From contig NZ_JBHLXC010000002.1 of NCBI RefSeq assembly GCF_042432495.1, positions 1,364,001 to 1,428,000 on the forward strand: 64,000 nt of DNA. Reading direction: 5' to 3'. The translations under genes were made by a program, and so were the position numbers. Source of the stretch: Pseudochelatococcus lubricantis. Lineage in GTDB: Bacteria > Pseudomonadota > Alphaproteobacteria > Rhizobiales > Beijerinckiaceae. Below, one piece after another: positions 24,088-32,156 of the stretch. Each line of letters starts with the position of its first letter. Positions within the stretch are counted from its first letter, which is position 1. The notes beneath the pieces are model-generated. The model was not told where the DNA came from. It worked only from the letters and a program-made list of their open reading frames with translations, and did not search any database.

Positions 24088-25854
24088 TCAACGGTCCTGT
24101 TGCTGGCCCTGCGCCGCGGGCGGGGAAGCGCCCTCGCGGCCGGTCCTGTAGACGCCGATGTCGAGCTGGCGTCCGCCATTGATGTTGAAGCCCCGCACGC
24201 GCGTCACCAGCGCGGGCGTGAGGCCGGTTTGCGACAGGTGCGCCGCGAAGGCGTCCTCGTCGCGCTTTTCGACGAATGCCATACGGCAATTTCCGCCGGC
24301 GAGAAAGGCCGCCGCGCCGGCGCCGTCCGTGAGCACGAGGTCGGTGCGCGTGAGGAAGATCAGGCTGGGCTCCCGGTAGCTCGTGGTCGCGAGCCGCGGT
24401 TCGGCACAGTCGAGGCTGCGCGCGGCGGCCGCAAGGCGGGGCGACAGCTTCAGCGACGGAATGAGAGGCTGCGCCACGCCGAACACCGAAACCGACAGCG
24501 CAAGCGACGAAACGACGCCGAGAAGCGCGCTCGACACCGCCCTGTCGCGCACGAATGCGAGCCAGCTCCACAGCGCGAGGCCGACGGTGAGAGCAAACCC
24601 CGGCAACGCCGGACCGAGCATTGTGCCGTCGTAGCGGAAGGCGAAAACGCCGAGCCCGGCCGCGATCGCGAGCGGAATGGCGGGAATGAGCACGGTGGCG
24701 ATGGTTGCCAGCGGACGGCGGCGATGAACGTCGCCGTTGAGCAGGGCCCAGGCGGTGAGGATGGCGATGGCGGGATAGACCGGCAGCACGTAGTGCGGCA
24801 GCTTCGTCGGCAGGACCTCGAACACGAGCCATGCCGGCACGATCCACGCCAGGCAGAACGCCACCCACGCCATGCGCCGCTCGCGCCAGAACGCGGGAAC
24901 GCCGATGGCGGTGAAGATCGCCGCCGGCCAGAAGGTGCCGAAGAAAGCCAGAAGATAGGCGCCCGGCGGCCCCCAGTGGCGCTCCTGCCCGCTCTGCGCC
25001 TTCGCCAGCATGTCCTTGCCGACGGATTCTGCGAAAAAGGCGCCGCCCGTCTTGATCCAGATGGCGAGGAACCAGGGTACGGTGATCGCCGCGACGATCG
25101 CGAGCCCCCACAACGGCCGCAGGCCAAGCAACCAGCGCACAGAGCGATCGCGAATCGACAGCACGGCGGCGGCCAGCCCGCCCACCATCAGCAGCAGCGG
25201 TCCCTTGATCAGGATGGACAGGCCGACGGCCAGCCAGAAAACGACGCTGAGCACCGCCGGCAGCGGAGAAAGCCGGTTGAGAAAAGCGCGTGCCAGCACG
25301 GCCATGGCAACGACCGAGCAGGCGGCGAGCGTCGCATCCGTCTTGGCGATGCGTGCCTCCACGCCGAGCAGGATCGCGCCGGCCATGAAGGCGCCGGCGA
25401 GAAACGCGGCCCGCCGCGCCGGCACCCCGACCTGCCCGGAGAGCAGAACCAGCGCCGCCCAGTAGGTGGCGAGTACCACGGTGATCGCGCCGACAAGCGA
25501 CGGCAGCCGGTAAAGGGCAATGGTGGTGCGCGCCTCCGGCACGCCGGCGGCCTCCGCTGCCGAAACGACGGCGGCCTGCAGCCAGTAGATTCCCACAGGT
25601 TTCTTGTGACGCCCCTCGTCCTGAAAGCGGATGTCGATGAAATCGCCGCTTTCCAGCATCTGCTTCGATGCCTGCGCGAAGCGCGGCTCGTCGCGGTCGA
25701 AAGGCTGCAACGTTACGAAGCCGGGCAGGAACGACACCAGCGACAGCACGACGAGGATGGCGAGCGCCCTGGCATGGCTCCTTTCCAGAAAAGCCAGCAG
25801 GCGCACGCCCCAACCTTCGGAGCGGGCAGGCAGCGGGAGCGATGGGGATGTCAT
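24088..25854 (-). CDS. ArnT-like GT39 membrane glycosyltransferase
   Basis: A 588-aa integral membrane enzyme of the ArnT/PMT superfamily with about twelve helices. The N-terminal catalytic periplasmic motif is FDRDEPRFAQASKQML near residue 52, where the DE pair is expected to be catalytic. HKKPVGIYWLQA and LPHYVLPVYPAIAILTAWAL are also typical. Such enzymes move a sugar from a polyprenyl phosphate to lipid A or core (L-Ara4N in ArnT, GalA in rhizobial Rgt proteins). It is the first gene of the GT39-GT2-LAB_N run. Donor and acceptor are not determinable here. Confidence 0.9.
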   Translation of the reverse strand: MTSPSLPLPARSEGWGVRLLAFLERSHARALAILVVLSLVSFLPGFVTLQPFDRDEPRFAQASKQMLESGDFIDIRFQDEGRHKKPVGIYWLQAAVVSAAEAAGVPEARTTIALYRLPSLVGAITVVLATYWAALVLLSGQVGVPARRAAFLAGAFMAGAILLGVEARIAKTDATLAACSVVAMAVLARAFLNRLSPLPAVLSVVFWLAVGLSILIKGPLLLMVGGLAAAVLSIRDRSVRWLLGLRPLWGLAIVAAITVPWFLAIWIKTGGAFFAESVGKDMLAKAQSGQERHWGPPGAYLLAFFGTFWPAAIFTAIGVPAFWRERRMAWVAFCLAWIVPAWLVFEVLPTKLPHYVLPVYPAIAILTAWALLNGDVHRRRPLATIATVLIPAIPLAIAAGLGVFAFRYDGTMLGPALPGFALTVGLALWSWLAFVRDRAVSSALLGVVSSLALSVSVFGVAQPLIPSLKLSPRLAAAARSLDCAEPRLATTSYREPSLIFLTRTDLVLTDGAGAAAFLAGGNCRMAFVEKRDEDAFAAHLSQTGLTPALVTRVRGFNINGGRQLDIGVYRTGREGASPPAAQGQQQDR

Positions 25855-26025
25855 GCGTCAGCAGATTCCAGAGTTCATCGGCTCTCATACCCCATCAGCG
25901 CGCGAACGTACAATCGAAACCGGGGGGCCTTCCCCCGCTGCGGTGCCGCGGAAGCGAGAAAGGTCCACGCACATCTTGCATCCGGCACGACAAGCCTCTA
26001 GGAGAAGAGTCACACGGTGATCCGG

Positions 26026-26102
26026 CGGGGCATAGCGCAGTCTGGTAGCGCATCTGCTTTGGGAGCAGAGGGTCGCAGGTTCGAATCCTGCTGCCCCGAC
26101 CA
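26026..26102 (+). tRNA. tRNA-Pro (TGG)
   Basis: A complete cloverleaf. Acceptor arms CGGGGCA and TGCCCCG are followed by discriminator A and an encoded CCA. The D-arm is GCGCAGTCTGGTAGCGC, the anticodon stem-loop TCTGC-TTTGGGA-GCAGA (anticodon TGG), and the T-arm GCAGGTTCGAATCCTGC. A -35-like TTGCAT (25976-25981) is upstream. Confidence 0.98.
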
Positions 26103-26200
26103 GTTACCTTGTGCTATAGTGACAGCCGGAATTGCAGCGCTTCCGCTGGGATGCGCGGCGTCTCGCCTTCTGGAGGTCGCAAGGTTCGGATGCAGGAAAG

Positions 26201-26509
26201 ATGACAGCAACGGCACGCATCTACAAACCGGCGCGCAACGCCATGCAGTCCGGCACGGCGCATCAGCGCTGGCTTCTCCAGTTCGAGGCTGGCCGCCCCC
26301 GCGAGATAGATCCTCTGATGGGGTGGACGAGTTCGGCCGACACGCGCCAGCAGTTGCGGCTCTGGTTCGACACGAAGGACGAGGCCATCGAATACGCGAC
26401 GCGCGAGGGCATCCCCTTCCGTGTGGAGGAGCCGCACGAGGCGCGCCGCCGCACCCTCTCCTATTCCGACAATTTCAAGTTCAACCGCATCGGCGCCTGG
26501 ACGCACTGA
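26201..26509 (+). CDS. NDUFS4-type complex I accessory subunit (ETC complex I subunit)
   Basis: A 102-aa soluble protein of the 18-kDa/AQDQ family. ARIYKPARNAMQSGTAHQRW at the N-terminus is followed by LQFE, PLMGWTSSADTRQQLRLWFD, KDEAIEYATREGIPFRVEEP and the final SYSDNFKFNRIGAWTH, the conserved tail of NDUFS4. In alphaproteobacteria this subunit joins the peripheral arm of NADH dehydrogenase. The start ATG has AGGAA 4 nt before it. A promoter-like GTGCTATAGT lies at 26111-26120. It is encoded between two tRNA genes, away from the nuo operon. Confidence 0.92.
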   Translation: MTATARIYKPARNAMQSGTAHQRWLLQFEAGRPREIDPLMGWTSSADTRQQLRLWFDTKDEAIEYATREGIPFRVEEPHEARRRTLSYSDNFKFNRIGAWTH

Positions 26510-26595
26510 TCCACCGCCGAAGGGCGGGTGGACCGTGCGCGGTTCGCAACGATGCAGCGTTTGAAAAGCGTCGCGGCTGTATGGCCGCGACATCC

Positions 26596-26672
26596 GGCCC
26601 CGTAGCTCAACCGGATAGAGCACTCGCCTTCTAAGCGAGTGGTTGCAGGTTCAAGTCCTGCCGGGGTCGCCA
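26596..26672 (+). tRNA. tRNA-Arg (TCT)
   Basis: A complete cloverleaf. The acceptor GGCCCCG pairs with CGGGGTC (one G-U), then discriminator G and an encoded CCA. The D-arm is GCTCAACCGGATAGAGC, the anticodon stem-loop CTCGC-CTTCTAA-GCGAG (anticodon TCT), and the T-arm GCAGGTTCAAGTCCTGC. Confidence 0.98.
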
Positions 26673-26764
26673 TTGCCGGGCGCGCATAGCCCTTCTCCGG
26701 AAGCGGGCGCCACTTCCGGTGGCACGCCGCCCGTAGAGCCCGTTTGGCTCACCGGCAGCGATCG

Positions 26765-26998
26765 TCACTCCTGCTCGATGGATGACGCTTCCCGTCGCGC
26801 CATTTCAAGAAAATAGGCTACCGAATCGAGGCTGCAGAGGCGGGCCAGCGCGGCAAGCTCGCCGCTCATCTGGGATACGTAAGCCGCCGTTTCGGCACGT
26901 GAACCGCCGTTAGCCGGGTCCAATGCACCCGCTTCAGAAGGTTGGCCGGCTTGCGCCGTCAGTGTCTCCGCAACGCCTTTTCTGGGAGAAAACGACAT
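26765..26998 (-). CDS. small hypothetical protein (77 aa)
   Basis: A 77-aa frame starting MSFSPRKGVAETLTAQAGQP. The C-terminal half is helical (AAYVSQMSGELAALARLCSL, DSVAYFLEMARREA) and resembles short unnamed proteins common in Hyphomicrobiales. No domain, signal or membrane helix is recognised. Codon use is like the neighbours, supporting a real gene. It is the only gene between tRNA-Arg and ruvX. Confidence 0.6.
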   Translation of the reverse strand: MSFSPRKGVAETLTAQAGQPSEAGALDPANGGSRAETAAYVSQMSGELAALARLCSLDSVAYFLEMARREASSIEQE

Positions 26999-27103
26999 AA
27001 ATTACGCCCAATCGTGTCAATCAAACGACTTCGCCAGTCTAAGCATTGCTTCAAATACACTCAAGGCGTGTTTTGTGCATATTTTTTCCCATTCAGGTTG
27101 TAT

Positions 27104-27589
27104 TCAGGCATGTTCATCCCCAGCGGCCAGATATGATAACCTGTCGAGAGCGCCCTGTAGGAGATAGGCTGCAGCCAGCTTGTCGACCAGTTCCGCCCGC
27201 CGCGCCCGCGAGGCGTCCGCCGAGATGAGCGTGCGCGTGACCGCAACCGTCGACAGGCGTTCGTCCCACAGCGCCACCGGAATGGGCGTCAGCTTGTGCA
27301 GATTGCGCGAGAAGGCCCGTGTCGCCTGCGCGCGGGGGCCTTCGGTTCCATCCATGTTGAGCGGCATTCCGATGACGAATCCGCCCACGTTGTGCAATTT
27401 CGCCAGTGCGAGGATGCGCTCGGCATCCTGAGAGAATTTCGTCCGGCGGATCGTTTCGAGCGCCGTCGCGATTCGGCGCTCGATGTCGGACAAGGCCAGC
27501 CCGATCGTTTTCGTGCCGAGATCGAAACCCATCAGGCGCTGGCCCCGCTGCAGGTCCTTGAAGGTTTCGAGAGATACGATATTTGTCAT
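27104..27589 (-). CDS. ruvX: Holliday junction resolvase-like protein RuvX (YqgF)
   Basis: A 161-aa RNase H-fold protein: GFDLGTKTIGLALSDIERRI near residue 21 supplies the first acidic residue, GFVIGMPLNMDGTEGPRAQA the family signature, and ALWDERLSTVAVTRTL with a late LVDKLAAAYLLQGALDRL the rest. YqgF proteins process the 5' end of pre-16S rRNA in E. coli, and a resolvase role is also proposed. Divergent from the UPF0173 gene. Confidence 0.93.
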   Translation of the reverse strand: MTNIVSLETFKDLQRGQRLMGFDLGTKTIGLALSDIERRIATALETIRRTKFSQDAERILALAKLHNVGGFVIGMPLNMDGTEGPRAQATRAFSRNLHKLTPIPVALWDERLSTVAVTRTLISADASRARRAELVDKLAAAYLLQGALDRLSYLAAGDEHA

Positions 27590-27695
27590 TTCTATCGCCT
27601 ATCATGGCATGGAGGCCATGTCATTCCGGGCCCGCGTCTTTCCGCCGGAAACGCCTTGCACGGGCGTCCCGCATCGCACGAGGAGCATCGCATCG

Positions 27696-28394
27696 ATGAA
27701 AATCACCTGGTTCGGCCATTCCGCATTCCGGCTCGATTTCGCTGACAAGGTCGTGCTGATCGATCCCTATCTCACCGGCAATCCGTCCTTCACCGGCGAC
27801 AGGGCGGAAGCCGTGCGCGGCGTTACCCACATTCTGGTCACGCATGGCCACAGCGACCATTATGGCGATACGGTCGCCATCGCGAAGGAGACCGGAGCGA
27901 CGGTTGCCACCAACGCCGACCTGTCGTCCTGGTTTGCGCACAAGGGCCTCACCCGGATCGAGCCCATGAACACCGGCGGCACCATCGATGCCGGCGGCTT
28001 CTCGGTGACGCTGGTGCGCGCCGACCATTCCGCCGCGACCATCGAGGACGGCGTCAGCCAGGCGCTGGGCAACGCCAACGGCATCATCGTCAAGGCGGCC
28101 GGCGAGCCAACCGTCTACCACCTCGGCGATACCGACATCTTCAGCGATCTCGCGCTGATCGCCGAAATTCACCAGCCGGACATCGCCTTCGTGCCGATCG
28201 GCGACCGCTTCACCATGGGCGCGGAAACGGCGTCGCTCGCCGTTCGGCGTTTCCTGAAGACGGAGCGCGTGGTCCCGATCCACTACGCCACGTTCCCGCT
28301 GCTCGCTCCCTCGGCCGACAAATTCGTGGCAGCGCTGGACGGCACGCCGACCACGGTGATCGTGCCCGAAAAGAACGCGGCCTTCGGCCTGTAA
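27696..28394 (+). CDS. UPF0173 metal-dependent hydrolase
   Basis: A 232-aa metallo-beta-lactamase-fold protein. Start ITWFGHSAFRLDF; zinc motif THGHSDHYGD with His50, His52, Asp54 and His55; later VRADHSA, YHLGDTDIFSDLALI and VVPIHYATFPLLAPSADKFV. Family members are common but their natural substrate is not established. The ATG at 27696 has GAGGAG upstream. A strong bidirectional terminator separates it from gatB. Confidence 0.9.
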   Translation: MKITWFGHSAFRLDFADKVVLIDPYLTGNPSFTGDRAEAVRGVTHILVTHGHSDHYGDTVAIAKETGATVATNADLSSWFAHKGLTRIEPMNTGGTIDAGGFSVTLVRADHSAATIEDGVSQALGNANGIIVKAAGEPTVYHLGDTDIFSDLALIAEIHQPDIAFVPIGDRFTMGAETASLAVRRFLKTERVVPIHYATFPLLAPSADKFVAALDGTPTTVIVPEKNAAFGL

Positions 28395-28398
28395 GCAG

Positions 28399-28426
28399 AA
28401 CGGGGCCGGTGCGACCCGGCCCCGTT
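28399..28426. terminator. bidirectional terminator between the UPF0173 gene and gatB
   Basis: AACGGGGCCGG (28399-28409) pairs perfectly with CCGGCCCCGTT (28416-28426), an 11-bp stem with a 6-nt loop, between convergent genes. Short T/A runs flank it, so it could serve either direction. Confidence 0.75.
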
Positions 28427-28432
28427 CCCGCA

Positions 28433-29905
28433 TCATTCGATGCCGAGCTTGTCTTTCAGGATGTCGTTCAACGCCTGCGGATTGGCCTTGCCGCCGGTCG
28501 ATTTCATCACCTGACCGACGAACCAGCCGAGCAGCGTGGGCTTGAGCTTTACCTGCTCCACCTTGTCCGGATTGCCGGCGATGATGGCGTCGACGGCCGC
28601 CTCGATGGCGCCCGTGTCCGTCACCTGCTTGAGACCGCGCTCCTCGACGATGGCGCGCGGGTCGCCGCCTTCAGTCCAGACGATCTCGAACAGGTCCTTG
28701 GCGATCTTGCCCGAGATGACCTTCTCGCCGATGAGGTCGATGACCGCGCCGAGCTGATGCGCCGACACGGGCGAGGTGGCGACGGTGAGGCCTTCCTTGT
28801 TGAGGCGGCCGAACAACTCGTTGATGACCCAGTTCGCCGCCGCCTTGCCGTCGCGTGCCTTCGCCACTTCCTCGAAGAAGTCGGCGGTCTCGCGTTCGGC
28901 GACCAGCACGCCGGCGTCATACGCGGAAAGGCCGTAGTCGCTGACGAAGCGCGCCTTCTTGGCGTCGGGCAGCTCCGGCAGGCCGGTGGCCAGCCCGTTG
29001 ACGAACGCCTGTTCAAAAGTGAGCGGCAGCAAGTCGGGATCCGGGAAATAGCGGTAGTCGTGCGCCTCTTCCTTGGAGCGCATGGACCGCGTCTCGCCCT
29101 TGTTGGCGTCGAACAGGCGCGTTTCCTGATCGATGGTGCCGCCGTCCTCCAGAACGCCGATCTGGCGGCGCGCCTCGTATTCGATCGCCTGGCCGATGAA
29201 GCGGATCGAGTTGACGTTCTTGATCTCGCAGCGCGTGCCGAGCGCCTCGCCGGGACGGCGCACGGATACGTTGACGTCCGCGCGCAGGCTGCCCTTGTCC
29301 ATGTCGCCATCGCAGGTGCTGAGATAGCGCAGGATGGTGCGCAGCTTCGTCACATAGGCCTTCGCCTCCTCCGACGAGCGCATGTCCGGACGGGAAACGA
29401 TCTCCATCAGCGCGACGCCGGAGCGGTTGAGGTCGACGAGGCTCGCGCCGGGGCTCAGGTCATGGATCGACTTGCCGGCGTCCTGCTCCAGGTGCAGCCG
29501 CTCGATGCCGACGACGATCTGGCGGCCGTCCGGCACATCCACGATCACCTCGCCCTCGCCCACGATCGGGTCCTTGTACTGGCTGATCTGGTAGCCCTGC
29601 GGCAGGTCGGGGTAGAAATAGTTCTTGCGGTCGAACACCGAGCGCAGGTTGATCTTCGCCTTCAGGCCGAGGCCGGTGCGCACCGCCTGCGCGACACATT
29701 CGGCGTTGATGACCGGCAGCATGCCCGGAAAGGCGGCATCCACCAGCGAGACGTGATCGTTTGGCGCGCCGCCGAACTCCGTCGAGGCGCCGGAAAAGAG
29801 CTTCGACTGCGACAGCACCTGCGCATGGATTTCCATGCCGATGACGATCTCCCAATCGCCGGTTGCGCCCTTGATCAGATTGTGTGTGGCCACAGGGGCG
29901 TTCAT
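28433..29905 (-). CDS. gatB: Asp-tRNA(Asn)/Glu-tRNA(Gln) amidotransferase subunit B
   Basis: A 490-aa subunit that binds misacylated tRNA and activates the acyl group with ATP. Family blocks are WEIVIGMEIHAQVLSQSKLF at the start, AFPGMLPVINAECVAQAVRT, RKNYFYPDLPQGYQISQYKD, the cradle domain, and a C-terminal YqeY-like helical domain ending VGQVMKSTGGKANPQALNDI. The ATG at 29905 matches the family N-terminus; the frame extends upstream without homology. It follows the chorismate mutase gene by 94 bp and shares a pathway with gatA and gatC upstream. Confidence 0.96.
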   Translation of the reverse strand: MNAPVATHNLIKGATGDWEIVIGMEIHAQVLSQSKLFSGASTEFGGAPNDHVSLVDAAFPGMLPVINAECVAQAVRTGLGLKAKINLRSVFDRKNYFYPDLPQGYQISQYKDPIVGEGEVIVDVPDGRQIVVGIERLHLEQDAGKSIHDLSPGASLVDLNRSGVALMEIVSRPDMRSSEEAKAYVTKLRTILRYLSTCDGDMDKGSLRADVNVSVRRPGEALGTRCEIKNVNSIRFIGQAIEYEARRQIGVLEDGGTIDQETRLFDANKGETRSMRSKEEAHDYRYFPDPDLLPLTFEQAFVNGLATGLPELPDAKKARFVSDYGLSAYDAGVLVAERETADFFEEVAKARDGKAAANWVINELFGRLNKEGLTVATSPVSAHQLGAVIDLIGEKVISGKIAKDLFEIVWTEGGDPRAIVEERGLKQVTDTGAIEAAVDAIIAGNPDKVEQVKLKPTLLGWFVGQVMKSTGGKANPQALNDILKDKLGIE

Positions 29906-29999
29906 CGTCCTACTCCGTCTGCCGAACGGAACCTTCCCGCCATCAGGCGCGCGAATGGCTCCGGTCTTATGGGTCTGGCGCGTTTTCGATCCGAAAACG

Positions 30000-30293
30000 C
30001 TATCGCGGCGACAGCCGCTCGTCCTCATATGCTATCACCCAATCCATCATCGTCCGCCATACGGCTTCCGCCAGATCGGGTGGGGCGCCGAGTTCGCCCG
30101 CGTGTCGGCGAACCTGTCCGGCGACCTCTTCCACCCGGGCGGGAATCAACGCCGGCAGGCCGTGCGACCGCTTGGCGACGATGACCCGGTCGACCACCGC
30201 CATGCGCCGCGCCAGCAGCGCGACGATCTCGGCATCGATGGCGTCGATCTCGGCCCGGAAGCCCGTCAGGGCGTTTTCGGGCGCGTCCGCCAT
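30000..30293 (-). CDS. chorismate mutase, AroQ class
   Basis: A 97-aa all-helical AroQ-type protein: LTGFRAEIDAIDAEIVALLA, RRMAVVDRVIVAKRSHGLPA, then PARVEEVAGQVRRHAGELGA. It converts chorismate to prephenate, or could be the mutase-like pyruvate lyase PchB type, which is similar in size. It sits 4 nt after the gatA stop on the same strand, so it is in the gatCA operon without an obvious functional link. Confidence 0.85.
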   Translation of the reverse strand: MADAPENALTGFRAEIDAIDAEIVALLARRMAVVDRVIVAKRSHGLPALIPARVEEVAGQVRRHAGELGAPPDLAEAVWRTMMDWVIAYEDERLSPR

Positions 30294-30297
30294 GGCG

Positions 30298-31776
30298 CTA
30301 CTTCCACCACTGCGGCGCCGACACCCGGCCCGCAGCCTGCTCGATCACCTCGCCGGCGGCGAGCAACGTTTCCTCATCGAAGGGGCGTCCGATGAGCTGC
30401 AGCCCGAGCGGCAGCCCCTGCGCGCCCAGTCCCGCCGGCACGGCGAGGCCCGGCAGGCCCGCCATGTTGACGGTGACCGTGAACACGTCGTTGAGATACA
30501 TCTCGATGGGCGAGGCGTTCGCCATCTCGCCGATGCCGAAAGCGGGCGTGGGCGTCGCCGGGGTCAGGATGGCGTCGACGCCAGAGTCGTAGACGTTCTC
30601 GAAATCCTGCCGGATCAGCGTGCGCACCTTCTGCGCCTTGACGTAATAGGCGTCATAGTAGCCCGCCGACAGCACATAGGTGCCGATGAGGATTCGCCGC
30701 TTCACCTCGCGCCCGAAGCCGGCCGCGCGCGTGTTCTCGTAAAGCTCGGCGATGTCCCTGCCCGGCACACGCAGGCCGTAGCGGACACCGTCGTAGCGCG
30801 CGAGGTTCGACGATGCCTCCGCCGGAGCGACGATGTAATACGCGGCAAGCGCATAGGATGTGTGCGGCAGCGACACTTCGACCGCCTCCGCGCCCGCGTC
30901 GCGCAGCCAGTCGACGCCCTTTTGCCACAGCGCGTCGATCTCCGGCGACAGGCCCTCCAGCCGGTATTCCTTCGGAATGCCGATTCTCAACCCGCGGATC
31001 GAGCGCCCGACCGCCGCCTCGTAGTCCGGTACATCGCGTTCGACCGACGTCGAATCCTTGGGGTCGAAACCCGCCATGGAGCGCAGCAGGATGGCGCAGT
31101 CGCGCACCGTGCGCGTGATCGGCCCGGCCTGGTCGAGCGAGGAGGCGAAGGCCACCGTGCCCCAGCGCGAGCAGCGCCCGTAGGTCGGCTTCATGCCAAC
31201 CGTGCCCGTGAACGCCGCCGGCTGGCGGATGGAACCGCCGGTGTCGGTCGCCGTCGCGCCAAGGCAGAGCCCTGCCGCAACCGCTGCCGAGGAGCCGCCC
31301 GAGGAGCCGCCGGGCGTCAGCTTCGCGTCCGAGCCGCCGCGCCGCCACGGGTTGACCACCGGACCGAAGAACGATGTCTCGTTCGACGAACCCATGGCGA
31401 ACTCGTCGTTGTTAAGCTTGCCGAGCATCACCGCGCCGTCACGCCACAACTGCGAGGTGACGGTCGATTCGTAAGACGGCACGAAACTTTCCAGAATGCG
31501 CGAACAGGCGGTGGTGCGCACGCCATCGGTCGCGAACAGGTCCTTGACGCCGACAGGGATGCCCTCCAGCGGCCCGGCGTTGCCGGCCGCGAGCCGTTCG
31601 TCGGCCGACTTCGCGCCCGCGAGCGCCTTTTCCGGCGTCACCAACACGTAGGCGTTGAGCGCCCCGGCCGCGTCGATGGCGTCCAGGTGCGCCTGCGTGA
31701 GTTCCGTTGACGAGAACCGGCGGGCGGTGAGGCCGTCGCGCGCTTCCGCGAGGGTGAGCTGCGTCAGATCGGTCAT
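30298..31776 (-). CDS. gatA: Asp-tRNA(Asn)/Glu-tRNA(Gln) amidotransferase subunit A
   Basis: A 492-aa amidase-signature enzyme that frees ammonia from glutamine for transamidation. The Ser-cisSer-Lys triad is visible: Lys78 in GIPVGVKDLF, and the Ser pair in the GGSSGGSSAAVAAG block near 153-166 plus the following TDTGGSIRQPAAFTG near 177. Length is normal. Its ATG overlaps the gatC stop by one base (TAATG), showing translational coupling. Confidence 0.97.
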   Translation of the reverse strand: MTDLTQLTLAEARDGLTARRFSSTELTQAHLDAIDAAGALNAYVLVTPEKALAGAKSADERLAAGNAGPLEGIPVGVKDLFATDGVRTTACSRILESFVPSYESTVTSQLWRDGAVMLGKLNNDEFAMGSSNETSFFGPVVNPWRRGGSDAKLTPGGSSGGSSAAVAAGLCLGATATDTGGSIRQPAAFTGTVGMKPTYGRCSRWGTVAFASSLDQAGPITRTVRDCAILLRSMAGFDPKDSTSVERDVPDYEAAVGRSIRGLRIGIPKEYRLEGLSPEIDALWQKGVDWLRDAGAEAVEVSLPHTSYALAAYYIVAPAEASSNLARYDGVRYGLRVPGRDIAELYENTRAAGFGREVKRRILIGTYVLSAGYYDAYYVKAQKVRTLIRQDFENVYDSGVDAILTPATPTPAFGIGEMANASPIEMYLNDVFTVTVNMAGLPGLAVPAGLGAQGLPLGLQLIGRPFDEETLLAAGEVIEQAAGRVSAPQWWK

Positions 31777-32063
31777 TATTCCACCACCTTCGGAACCACG
31801 AAATAATTGTCCTCGGTCTGCGGCGCGTTAGCGACGATCCTGTCGGCATAGCCGCCGTCGTTCATCACATCGGCGCGCTGGCGCAGCGCCATGGGCAGCA
31901 CCGATGTCATCGGTTCGACGTTGCTCACATCCACCGCATCGAGCTGCGCGACGAAACTGAGGATGGCGTTCAGTTCGCTTTGCAGATGCGGCACCTCTTC
32001 GTCGGTCACCGCGATGCGCGCGAGATGCGCGATGCGGCGGACGGTGTTCTCGTCAACGGCCAT
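31776..32063 (-). CDS. gatC: Asp-tRNA(Asn)/Glu-tRNA(Gln) amidotransferase subunit C
   Basis: A 95-aa stabilising subunit. VDENTVRRIAHLARIAVTDE at the start, then LQSELNAILSFVAQLDAVDV and SNVEPMTSVLPMALRQRADV, match GatC. It is the first gene of gatC-gatA-chorismate mutase. A promoter candidate lies about 55 bp upstream. Confidence 0.96.
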   Translation of the reverse strand: MAVDENTVRRIAHLARIAVTDEEVPHLQSELNAILSFVAQLDAVDVSNVEPMTSVLPMALRQRADVMNDGGYADRIVANAPQTEDNYFVVPKVVE

Positions 32064-32116
32064 GGAATCCGGTCACTCTCGTTCTTGTCAGTGATTTCGA
32101 GATGTCAGGTTCTGGG

Positions 32117-32144
32117 CTATAGCCCCTCGCGCGCCGCGCCGCAA
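32117..32144 (-). promoter_or_regulatory. gatC promoter candidate
   Basis: On the minus strand TTGCGG (32144-32139) and CTATAG (32122-32117) are spaced by 16 bp. The -10 lies inside a perfect 12-bp palindrome, GGGCTATAGCCC (32114-32125). The gatC start is about 55 bp downstream. Confidence 0.5.
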
Positions 32145-32156
32145 GTCGCCCGGCGG

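Noticed and set aside
24088..25888. 845-codon frame running upstream from the GT2 gene through the GT39 gene
   Set aside because: Only the last 244 codons have GT2 homology; the rest is out-of-phase translation of the ArnT-like gene, so it is not a fusion protein.
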